Positions 1 through 7,358 of a stretch of 57,777 nucleotides of DNA are shown here, piece after piece. The first letter of the stretch is position 1. Each line of letters starts with the position of its first letter. This stretch comes from Thermoanaerobaculia bacterium. Lineage in GTDB: Bacteria; Acidobacteriota; Thermoanaerobaculia; Multivoradales; JAHEKO01. A program made the translations under genes and the position numbers. The DNA lies in assembly GCA_945787635.1 (NCBI GenBank), contig CALZIK010000172.1:1-57777 (forward strand), in the 5' to 3' direction. The notes below the pieces were generated by a model, which searched no databases, had not been told where the DNA came from, and saw only the letters and a list, made by a program, of their open reading frames with translations.

Positions 1-366
1 ACCCGGCGATTCCGCCGTCCGATCGGCTCCCGAACGGATCGAGAGGAGACCCGCCATCGTGCCCAGCGCCAGCAGTCCCCCGACCGCGGCGGCTCGCCAG
101 CCCCGGCGTACCGGCGCGATCGCCCCCTCGATCTCGCGAAGCCGGCCGGCGTCACCGAGACTGCGCTCGAGCCGGGCAATCTCGGCGGCCGTGAACCCGG
201 CGTCCGGCAGGCGGCGCACCGCCCAGCTCGGATCGAGCAGGAAGGCCCGCTCGGCGCAACTCGCGCAGGTCGCAAAATGCCCCTCGGCACGGGCCCGTTC
301 TGGGGAACCCTCGCGCAAGAGGGCTTCTCCCGAGGCGGCCAGCTCCCTCCAGATCGCGCAGCTCAT
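1..366 (-). CDS. Anti-sigma factor with zinc-finger (zf-HC2-like), partial
   Basis: The first 122 residues lie in the window and the gene runs off the left edge. Cys3, His30, Cys34 and Cys37 form the C-x26-H-x3-C-x2-C pattern of zinc-binding anti-sigma domains, and a hydrophobic stretch near residues 90-110 looks like one membrane span. The start ATG overlaps the stop of the sigma-factor gene (ATGA at 363-366), the usual coupling of an ECF sigma factor with its inhibitor. By family knowledge the cytoplasmic domain would bind and hold the sigma factor at the inner membrane until an envelope signal releases it. The missing C-terminus would hold the sensor part. Confidence 0.8.
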   Translation of the reverse strand, partial: MSCAIWRELAASGEALLREGSPERARAEGHFATCASCAERAFLLDPSWAVRRLPDAGFTAAEIARLERSLGDAGRLREIEGAIAPVRRGWRAAAVGGLLALGTMAGLLSIRSGADRTAESPG

Positions 367-1001
367 TTTCCGGCCCGGGCGAGCGCCGCGTATTCGGGGT
401 ATCTCTGGCTCAACTCCTCGCGCAGCTTCCGGCGCGCCGCGAAAAGGTGGTTGCGAACCGTGGACTCGCTGCAGGCCAGGACCTCGCCCACCTCTCTCGA
501 GCTCAGGCCTTCGACCTCCCGCAGCCAGAATGCCTTGCGCTGACGAAGGCTGAGATCGCTCGCGAGATCTCTCAGAATCGCGAGGGCTTCGTCCGCCATC
601 AACTTCTCGAGTCCCACTCCCGGGCGGCTGTGTACGGAGCGCAAATGGTGCCGGACGGGCTCGGCCTTCTCGCGTCTGGTGTTGCGCGCCCGCAGATAAT
701 CGATGCCGAGGTTGGTCGTGATCCTGTAGAGCCAGGTGTTGGCGCTCCACCGGGCGTTGTAGCGAGACCGATGCTGCCAGGCGCGAAGAAGCGCGAGCTG
801 CACGAGATCCTTGGCCTCCTCACGATCCCCGATCAGGCGGTAGGCCAGGTTGAGCAGAGGACCGGTCTTGCGCGCCACCAGGTCATCGAACGCTCGGCGA
901 TTTCCCTGGCGAATCTCGACCAGCAGCTCGGTATCGGTCAAAGCCGAGACATCCGTGGCCCGCTCGGGTCGGGTGGGATCGCTGGAAACCGGGTAGGGCA
1001 T
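363..1001 (-). CDS. ECF (sigma-70 family) RNA polymerase sigma factor
   Basis: A 212-residue protein with region 2 at about residues 25-95 (aliphatic helix, then a DLVQLALLRAWQH segment that binds the -10 element and core polymerase) and region 4 at about 145-200 (LSSREVGEVLACSESTVRNHL helix-turn-helix). There is no region 1 or 3, which defines the ECF group. It is followed with a 4-base overlap by a zinc-finger anti-sigma gene, so activity is probably controlled by release from that membrane protein. The N-terminal 20 residues are extra and poorly structured. A GGAACTT motif at 1063-1069 on the same strand resembles an ECF -35 box, hinting at autoregulation. Confidence 0.92.
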   Translation of the reverse strand: MPYPVSSDPTRPERATDVSALTDTELLVEIRQGNRRAFDDLVARKTGPLLNLAYRLIGDREEAKDLVQLALLRAWQHRSRYNARWSANTWLYRITTNLGIDYLRARNTRREKAEPVRHHLRSVHSRPGVGLEKLMADEALAILRDLASDLSLRQRKAFWLREVEGLSSREVGEVLACSESTVRNHLFAARRKLREELSQRYPEYAALARAGK

Positions 1002-1171
1002 GCTGGTCCTCTAGGGCTTACGGACACCGCGATGAGGACGTCTAGCCGCCCGCTCGCTCGGCAAGTTCCGTAGAACAAACAATTATACTGCCGGTCGCGA
1101 CTCGCCCCGCGGGCGACAGACAGTTTTCTCCGGCATCGACCATCGCTCCGGCCCGGCAACGGCGCATCCGA

Positions 1172-2440
1172 ATGTGGCTCCTCTACCAGACCCTGCTCGC
1201 CGTTCTGACCCTGCTGGCCGGCCCGTGGCTGTTGATTCGACGTGGACGCCACTACCTGACAAGCCTCTCGGCGCGACTGGGCAACGTGCCGGTCGCCGGG
1301 GACTCGGTGCTCTGGATCCACGCGGTCTCGGTCGGCGAGGTCAACGTCGCAACCAGCCTCCTGCCCATCCTTCCTCCCGATCGCCGGCTGCTCGTGACCA
1401 CGGTAACGCCTAGCGGGCAGGACAACGCCCGCGACCGTTTTCCTGACGCTCTGGTCACCTATCTGCCGTTCGAGCTCTCCTTCGCCGTGCGGAGGTTCTT
1501 CGAGAAGCTGACACCCTCCGCTCTCATCTTGTGCGAGGGCGACCTCTGGCCTCTGGTGCTGCGCGACGCCCGGCGCAGGGGCATTCCGGTCGTGGTCGTC
1601 AATGGGCGAATCGGGGAACGTAGCTTCCGGCGAATGAAGCTCCTGCGGCGGTTCTTGAGCCCGATACTGCAACCGGTGGACGGCTTTGCCGTGCAGACCC
1701 GTGACGACAGCCGCCGGCTCCAGGAGCTCGGCGTCGAACCGAGCCGGATAACCGTAACGGGGAACCTCAAATTCGAGATCGCGGCCCCGACCGACCTTCC
1801 ACGGCTCGAGGCGGCGATCGCGCGGCTCGCCCGCGGACGGCCGGTTCTGGTGGCCGGTTCGACCATGCAAGGCGAGGAGGATCTACTCCTCGCGGCCTTC
1901 TCTCAAATCGGCGGCGGCGAGCGCGCCTTGCTGATCCTTGCACCCCGGCATCCCGAGAGGTGGCCTCGAGTGGCCGCCTGGCTGAAACGGCAAGGCGCTA
2001 TCGCGATTCTGCGATCAGAGCTCGACGACAACGGCTCGAATCCGTCCGGAGACCCACCGCCCGATGTTCTGCTGCTCGACAGTCTCGGCGAGCTCGCATC
2101 GGTCTACCGGCTCGGCCAGGCGGTCTTCATCGGCGGTACTCTCGTGCCGACCGGCGGCCACAACCCGCTCGAGGCCGCCCGACACGGAGTACCGATCGCC
2201 GCCGGACCCTCGATGCATAACTTCCGGGAAATCGCGGATCGGTTCGACGCCGATCATGCCTGGGAGCGTGTCGCCGACTCTCGCGAGCTCGGCGCGATCT
2301 GGGATCGCTGGTTGGATGATCCGGCAGCTGCGCAGGCAGTGGGCACTCGAGGCCGACGGGTGGTCGAGAGCAATCGCGGAGCCCTGGCGAAGACCCGGGC
2401 CTTCCTGCAGGAACGCCTCGGAGGGGCACTGGGCCCGTGA
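1172..2440 (+). CDS. waaA: 3-deoxy-D-manno-octulosonic acid (Kdo) transferase
   Basis: This 422-residue GT-B glycosyltransferase adds Kdo from CMP-Kdo to the lipid A precursor at the inner membrane. The N-terminal membrane anchor spans residues 1-22. His50 and Glu56 lie in the HAVSVGEVN motif, whose Glu is the proposed catalytic base in this family. The C-terminal half has the FIGGTLVPTGGHNPLEAA nucleotide-sugar loop. Length is normal for WaaA. It is the first gene of the overlapping waaA-lpxK-lpxL-waaF run, which fits LPS core assembly. Whether it adds one, two or more Kdo units cannot be read from sequence. Confidence 0.95.
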   Translation: MWLLYQTLLAVLTLLAGPWLLIRRGRHYLTSLSARLGNVPVAGDSVLWIHAVSVGEVNVATSLLPILPPDRRLLVTTVTPSGQDNARDRFPDALVTYLPFELSFAVRRFFEKLTPSALILCEGDLWPLVLRDARRRGIPVVVVNGRIGERSFRRMKLLRRFLSPILQPVDGFAVQTRDDSRRLQELGVEPSRITVTGNLKFEIAAPTDLPRLEAAIARLARGRPVLVAGSTMQGEEDLLLAAFSQIGGGERALLILAPRHPERWPRVAAWLKRQGAIAILRSELDDNGSNPSGDPPPDVLLLDSLGELASVYRLGQAVFIGGTLVPTGGHNPLEAARHGVPIAAGPSMHNFREIADRFDADHAWERVADSRELGAIWDRWLDDPAAAQAVGTRGRRVVESNRGALAKTRAFLQERLGGALGP

Positions 2441-3480
2441 CCCGCAACGACCTGCTCGAGCCGCCGAGGCCACCTCGCTCTCCCTGGCAGCTCTTCTACA
2501 ACGCGGTTCACCGGTGGCGCCGAAACCGTTACCGTCGGCGGGCGCGGAGGCTGCCTCGCCCCGTGGTGAGCATCGGCAATCTGCACTGGGGCGGAACCGG
2601 AAAGACTCCCCTCACCGCGGCAGTGGCACGCCACCTTCTCGCCAGCGGGCGTCGGGTCGCGGTGCTGTCTCGCGGCTACGGCAGCAAGGGCGAGGGCGTT
2701 CGAGTGGTCTCGACCGGCGAGGGTCCGCTTCTGGGTCCGCGACTCGCGGGCGACGAGCCGGTCGCCCTCGCCGGTGAGCTGCCCGGCGCTGCCGTGATCG
2801 TGGGCCGGGATCGATACCAGGCAGGTCGCCACGCGATCGAGCGGCTCGCCGAACCGCCGGATTGCTTCGTCCTGGATGACGGGTTCTCGCACCTCGGGCT
2901 CGCCCGTGACCTAGATATCCTGGTCTTCCCGGCCCAGGACCCCTTCGGCGGGGGGCGGCTCGCTCCTTCAGGCAGGTTGCGTGAGCCCCTGGAGTCGGCT
3001 ACTCACGCCTCGGCCGCCCTCCTCTCGAGCGACGAGACCTCGACTGTCGACCCAGAGAGCGGGCCGAAGCTGGCCGCGGCGCTCGCCGGCTTCGGTTTTC
3101 GCGGACCCGGCTTCGCGAGCCAGACGAGAAGCCTCGACGTAGTGACCGAGCGGGGCGACGAGCTACCCGCCGGCTCCAGGGTTCTGTTGGTCACCGGCAT
3201 CGCGCGCCCGGCGCGTTTTCTCGCGACCGTCGAACGCCGGCCGCTCGAGATCGCCGGTCACCTCGAGTTCGGCGATCACCACGACTACTCGGCCACCGAT
3301 CTGGGCGAAATCGGCTCGCAGGCGAGAGCGGAGGGAGCGGCATGGGTTCTGACTACCGCCAAGGACCACGTCAAGCTCTTCGGCCGCCTCGAGGTACCTC
3401 TTGCCTACGTGCCGATTCGAGCCGAGCCGGAAGCCGCGTTCTGGAACTGGCTGGACCTTGCTCTGGACGGCGTGGAATGA
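2437..3480 (+). CDS. lpxK: Tetraacyldisaccharide 4'-kinase
   Basis: LpxK phosphorylates the 4' position of the tetraacyl disaccharide to form lipid IVA, using ATP at the inner membrane. The 347-residue protein has the Walker A motif GGTGKTPLT at about residues 52-60, preceded by the family signature VVSIGNLHWG, and a DDGFSHLGLARDLDI stretch near 147-161 that carries the catalytic Asp region. The N-terminal 35 residues are basic and amphipathic and may sit on the membrane. It starts with GTG overlapping the waaA stop (GTGA at 2437-2440), so translation is coupled. Confidence 0.95.
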   Translation: MTRNDLLEPPRPPRSPWQLFYNAVHRWRRNRYRRRARRLPRPVVSIGNLHWGGTGKTPLTAAVARHLLASGRRVAVLSRGYGSKGEGVRVVSTGEGPLLGPRLAGDEPVALAGELPGAAVIVGRDRYQAGRHAIERLAEPPDCFVLDDGFSHLGLARDLDILVFPAQDPFGGGRLAPSGRLREPLESATHASAALLSSDETSTVDPESGPKLAAALAGFGFRGPGFASQTRSLDVVTERGDELPAGSRVLLVTGIARPARFLATVERRPLEIAGHLEFGDHHDYSATDLGEIGSQARAEGAAWVLTTAKDHVKLFGRLEVPLAYVPIRAEPEAAFWNWLDLALDGVE

Positions 3481-4319
3481 CCGCGCGCGGCGTCGCTTCA
3501 CACGCTCTCGCCGGCCGGCTCGGCGCCGCCGCAGGGTCGTTCTACTACGAACTTGCCGGCTCGCGACGCCGGGTAGCTCGCCGCAACCTGGCACTGGCTT
3601 TTCCCGCAGACACGGAGCGTCGGCTCGATTCGCTCGCCCGATCGTCGTTTCGCCACTTCGGCCGCGCGGTCTTCGAGTCGGTTTCGGCCAGCCGCCTGCC
3701 GGCGGAGTCCATCTGCGACCTCTTGAGCTTTGAAAACTGGCACGAGTTCGTTCAGGCAGAGAAAGGGGACCGCGGGGTGATCGTGCTGACCGCTCATCTG
3801 GGAGCTCACGAGATGGTCGGCCCGACGGTGGCGCTCTATCGCGGCCCCATGCACATGGTCGCCCGCCCGTTTCGCTATTCCCCGCTGGAGCGACGCGTAC
3901 GCGCCATTCGCGAGCGTTTCGGCAATCGTTCGCTGCTCAAGAGGCAAGCCGCGCGCGGCATGCTGCGGGCTCTGTCTCAGGGTGAGCGGGTGGCCATCCT
4001 GATCGACCAGCGAGTGCATCCCTTTCAGGGGGTTCGCGTGCCGTTCTTCGGCCGCTCCTCGTGGACCAGTCCGCTGCCCGCTCAAATCTCGCTGCGCAGT
4101 GGCGCTCCCGTGCTGCCGATCTTCGCCTACAGCCTCTCGAACGGCCGCTACCGGATCGCGGTCCAACCAGCCATCGAGCCGCCCCCACGATCCAACTCCG
4201 GGTCGTTCGATGACGATGTCGTCGCGCTCACCGCCCGCTACGCGCAAGTCACTGAAGCGGCGATCCGGCGAGAGCTCGTGCAATGGCTGTGGATGCACGA
4301 CCGCTGGAGGCGCCATTGA
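3477..4319 (+). CDS. Lipid A biosynthesis acyltransferase (LpxL/HtrB family)
   Basis: A 280-residue member of the lysophospholipid/Kdo-lipid A late acyltransferase family, which moves an acyl chain from acyl-ACP to lipid IVA. The catalytic HX4E motif is HLGAHE at residues 107-112, followed by the conserved R-rich and DQRVHPFQGVRVPFFGR segments. I chose the ATG at 3477, which overlaps the lpxK stop (ATGA); an upstream in-frame start at 3342 would lie inside lpxK. Only one late acyltransferase is seen here, so whether it acts as LpxL or LpxM is not decided by sequence. Confidence 0.9.
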   Translation: MTARGVASHALAGRLGAAAGSFYYELAGSRRRVARRNLALAFPADTERRLDSLARSSFRHFGRAVFESVSASRLPAESICDLLSFENWHEFVQAEKGDRGVIVLTAHLGAHEMVGPTVALYRGPMHMVARPFRYSPLERRVRAIRERFGNRSLLKRQAARGMLRALSQGERVAILIDQRVHPFQGVRVPFFGRSSWTSPLPAQISLRSGAPVLPIFAYSLSNGRYRIAVQPAIEPPPRSNSGSFDDDVVALTARYAQVTEAAIRRELVQWLWMHDRWRRH

Positions 4320-5350
4320 CCTCGTCGCGAACCCTGGTGATCGCTCCCAACTGGGTTGGAGACAACGTCATGGCGCTTCCAGTTTTCGAGGCGTTGGCCG
4401 AGTCGGGACGATCGCTGTCGATCCTGGCCCGCCCTCACCTCGAGTCGCTATTCGGCCTGGTCAGCGCCGTCGATGAAGTGCTGGTGCGCGACTCTTCGGA
4501 TGCAGCGGTCATTCGGACGGTCAAGTCCCGCGGCTTCGAGGAGGCCATTATCCTGCCGAACTCGTTTCGCAGCGCATGGATCGGCTTTCGCGCCCGGATC
4601 CCGATGCGCTGGGGCTATCGAAGCGATTTTCGCGGGCCGCTCCTCGAACCGGCCGTGAAACGACCGGCCGGGGTCGGCCATCAGGTCGCCGACTACGACG
4701 TCCTGCTCGAACGGCTCGGCGCGGCGCTCCCGAGCGGACGCCCCAGACTCGATCTCAGCGAGGCTTGCCTCGCCGCTGCGGAGGGCGTCCTCGGCGCTGC
4801 CGGACTCGGATCCAATCCCGGTGTCAGGAAGGTCGGCGTGTTTCCAGGCGCCGAGTTCGGTCCCAGCAAGCGCTGGCCTCTTGACTCGTTCGCCGAGCTC
4901 GTGCGAGCCCTGCTGCAGCGTCCGCAGGTCGAGGTCGTGATCGTCGCCGGACCCGGCGAGGAAGGCTGGGCCGAGACGGTTCAGGGATCCGCCGGTCACG
5001 ACGCGCCGATCATCGGCCCGAGTCTCGATCTCGGCCAACTCGCGGGAGTCCTCGCTCATCTCGACGTGCTGGTAACCAATGACTCGGGACCCATGCACAT
5101 CGCCGCCGCCACAGGAACCCCATGCGTCGCACTCTTTGGACCCACCAATCCGACTCGCACCGCTCCCCTCGGAGAACGCCATCGGGTGCTCTATACCAAC
5201 CGGTGGTGCTCGCCGTGCTTCAAGAAGCGCTGCCCGCTCTTTCATCAGCGCTGCCTGCGCGATCTCGGCGTGGACCAGGTCCTCGTGGCGGTCACCGAGA
5301 TTCTCGGGCACGACCGGCCGACTCGCGATGCCGATCAGCCGAGTTCGTAG
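4316..5350 (+). CDS. waaF: ADP-heptose--LPS heptosyltransferase (WaaF type)
   Basis: A GT9 family enzyme that adds L-glycero-D-manno-heptose to the LPS inner core. The N-terminal NWVGDNVMALP motif binds the acceptor side and the C-terminal TNDSGPMHIAAATGTP motif binds ADP-heptose. A Cys-rich segment (WCSPCFKKRCPLFHQRC) near the C-terminus is typical of the heptosyltransferase II subgroup. I favour the TTG at 4316, which overlaps the lpxL stop and has GGAGG about 8 bases upstream; an ATG at 4283 is possible. The 3' end overlaps the convergent biotin carrier gene by 16 bases. Confidence 0.92.
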   Translation: MTSSRTLVIAPNWVGDNVMALPVFEALAESGRSLSILARPHLESLFGLVSAVDEVLVRDSSDAAVIRTVKSRGFEEAIILPNSFRSAWIGFRARIPMRWGYRSDFRGPLLEPAVKRPAGVGHQVADYDVLLERLGAALPSGRPRLDLSEACLAAAEGVLGAAGLGSNPGVRKVGVFPGAEFGPSKRWPLDSFAELVRALLQRPQVEVVIVAGPGEEGWAETVQGSAGHDAPIIGPSLDLGQLAGVLAHLDVLVTNDSGPMHIAAATGTPCVALFGPTNPTRTAPLGERHRVLYTNRWCSPCFKKRCPLFHQRCLRDLGVDQVLVAVTEILGHDRPTRDADQPSS

Positions 5351-5838
5351 AGCGGGTCGCCGCCCTCCACGGCCTGCCCCTCGGTGACGAACAGCCGCCG
5401 CAGAACACCGCTTCGCTCGGCCTGGATCTCGTTTTCCATTTTCATCGCCGCCAGCACCAGAATCCCCTGACCGGCCTCGACCGTTTCGCCTTCGCCGGCG
5501 AGTACCTTGACCACTCGGCCCGGCATGTAGGCCGTGACTTGCTCCGTGCCCATGCCGGCCTGGGCATCGTGGGCGGTTGCCGCCAAGTGCGTTAGCGGAT
5601 CCAAGACCTCGACGACCTGCGAACCGAACGAGCCGGACACTTCGTAGCGGTCCGCGCGAATGTGGCGCACGGTGACCTCGTAATGATTGCCACCCCAGAG
5701 AATGCTGCGCGCGCCATCGCCGAGTGGCTCGAACTCGAGCTCGACAGACTCGCCGTCGAGCTCGATCTGTGCGGTATTGCCGTCCCGCTCGAGCCGCACC
5801 TGCTTTTCGTCCTCGCCCTGCCGAACGATCAACCTCAC
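5335..5838 (-). CDS. Biotin carboxyl carrier protein of an acyl-CoA carboxylase
   Basis: About 167 residues. The C-terminal 75 residues form a biotinyl domain with the biotinylation site AAMKMEN, and the N-terminal half resembles the BT/linker domain that joins the carrier to the carboxylase in propionyl/acetyl-CoA carboxylase alpha subunits. I chose the GTG at 5838: it overlaps the stop of the biotin carboxylase (GTGA) and has GGAG about 8 bases upstream. The pair thus looks like a split alpha subunit. The matching carboxyltransferase is probably the gene at 26570-28141, about 20 kb away. Confidence 0.88.
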   Translation of the reverse strand: MRLIVRQGEDEKQVRLERDGNTAQIELDGESVELEFEPLGDGARSILWGGNHYEVTVRHIRADRYEVSGSFGSQVVEVLDPLTHLAATAHDAQAGMGTEQVTAYMPGRVVKVLAGEGETVEAGQGILVLAAMKMENEIQAERSGVLRRLFVTEGQAVEGGDPLYELG

Positions 5839-7358
5839 GACCTGTCTCCGATTGCCTCGCGGCGCGCGGCCTCTCGCCACTGCTGACGACCGCCGTCGGA
5901 GACAACGTTCGCGGCTCGACGCTCGTGCCGTTCGGCGTATTCGAGCGCCGCGGCAATGGCAACCAGTGGCGCGACGCCGCTCTGGGCCGCCAGCGCCAGC
6001 TCTCCCGAGCTCAGCTTGCGGTCGAGCATTCCGATGTCGAGCACACCGGCTAGAAAGTCCGGGTCCACGAGCAGTTGGGTAAACAGAGGCACGTTGGTCT
6101 TGACTCCCTCGATCCTCAATTCGGAAAGCGCGCGGCCCAGGCGGTTGAGCGCTGTAGTTCGGTCCGGCCCCCAGGCGATCAACTTACCCAACATCGGATC
6201 GTAGTGAATCGTGACCTCGCAACCCTCATAGACGCCGCAGTCGTTGCGAATACCCGGACCTTCGGGCAGCCGAAGCCGGGTGATGCGTCCGGGTGATGGA
6301 ATGAAGCCGTGGAAAGCGTCCTCGGCGTACAGGCGCACTTCGACGGCATGTCCTCGGGGCTCGATGTTCTCGAACTCCGCTCCGAGCGGCCGTCCCTCGG
6401 CGACCCGGATCTGGGTGACGACGAGATCCAACCCGGTCACCATTTCGGTCACCGGGTGCTCGACTTGCAGCCGAGTGTTCATCTCCAGGAAATAGAACGC
6501 GCCGTCGCTCGCCAGAAGAAACTCGACCGTGCCGGCGTTGGTATAGCCGACCGCTTCTGCCGCGCGCACCGCGGCCTCGCACATGCTCGACCTCATGTCC
6601 GCGCTGACCGCCGGCGAAGGAGATTCCTCGAGCACCTTCTGGTGACGGCGCTGGAGCGAGCACTCGCGCTCACCGAGCGCAACCGTCTTGCCGTGCTCAT
6701 CCGCCATGATCTGCACTTCGACATGGCGCGGCCGCTCGATGTACTTCTCGAGGTAAACGGAGGCATCGCCGAAACTCGCTTCGGCTTCGGAGGTCGTCGC
6801 CCGAAACGCGCTCGCGAGCTCGTCCGGGCCGTGTACCAACCGCATGCCCTTGCCTCCGCCGCCGGCCGAGGCCTTGAGCATGACCGGATAGCCGATCGCC
6901 TGAGCCTCGACCGCCGCGGCAGCCGCCGATTCGACCGGCCCTTCGCCGCCCGGCACGATCGCGACTCCGGCCGCTTTCATCAGCCGACGGCTTTCGAGCT
7001 TCGAGCCCATCAGCGACATCGCCTCGGGAGACGGACCGATGAAGCAGACACCTCGCTGACGACACCGCCGGGCGAATTCGGCGTTCTCGGCCAGGAAGCC
7101 GTAGCCTGGATGGAGCGCGTCGGAGCCGATCTTCTCGGCCAGATCAACGATCGCCCCGGCCTTGAGGTAGCTCTCCGAAGACGCGGCCGGCCCGACCCGA
7201 TACGCCTCGTCAGCCAGAAGCACCGGCAACGACTCCCGATCGGCGTCGGAGTACGTCACCGCCGTCCTGATCCCCAGGTCCCGCGCGGCGCGAATCACCC
7301 TGACCGCAATCTCGCCTCGATTGGCTACCAGGATCTTTTGAAATTTCTTGAACGTCAT
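5835..7358 (-). CDS. accC: Biotin carboxylase subunit (acetyl/propionyl-CoA carboxylase)
   Basis: A 507-residue ATP-grasp enzyme that carboxylates biotin with bicarbonate and ATP. In order: the N-terminal biotin carboxylase fold (KILVANRGEIAVRVIRAA, residues about 8-25), the glycine-rich ATP loop KASAGGGGKGMRL, HVEVQIMAD, and the catalytic EMNTRLQVEHPVTEM. The start at 7358 is supported by family alignment and by the ATGA overlap with the YfhO-like gene; the long upstream extension of the open frame belongs to another gene's antisense frame. Whether the complex serves acetyl-, propionyl- or another acyl-CoA cannot be decided; the PccB-like partner at 26570 favours propionyl-CoA. Confidence 0.93.
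   Translation of the reverse strand: MTFKKFQKILVANRGEIAVRVIRAARDLGIRTAVTYSDADRESLPVLLADEAYRVGPAASSESYLKAGAIVDLAEKIGSDALHPGYGFLAENAEFARRCRQRGVCFIGPSPEAMSLMGSKLESRRLMKAAGVAIVPGGEGPVESAAAAAVEAQAIGYPVMLKASAGGGGKGMRLVHGPDELASAFRATTSEAEASFGDASVYLEKYIERPRHVEVQIMADEHGKTVALGERECSLQRRHQKVLEESPSPAVSADMRSSMCEAAVRAAEAVGYTNAGTVEFLLASDGAFYFLEMNTRLQVEHPVTEMVTGLDLVVTQIRVAEGRPLGAEFENIEPRGHAVEVRLYAEDAFHGFIPSPGRITRLRLPEGPGIRNDCGVYEGCEVTIHYDPMLGKLIAWGPDRTTALNRLGRALSELRIEGVKTNVPLFTQLLVDPDFLAGVLDIGMLDRKLSSGELALAAQSGVAPLVAIAAALEYAERHERRAANVVSDGGRQQWREAARREAIGDRS

Noticed and set aside
2624-2639. TGGCACG within lpxK as a sigma-54 promoter
   Set aside because: The -12 part (CTTCT) lacks the GC doublet and the site is inside a gene.
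4448-5962. 504-residue minus-strand frame opposite waaF
   Set aside because: No recognisable domain, very Arg/Gly-rich, and it overlaps both waaF and the biotin carrier; typical GC-rich shadow.
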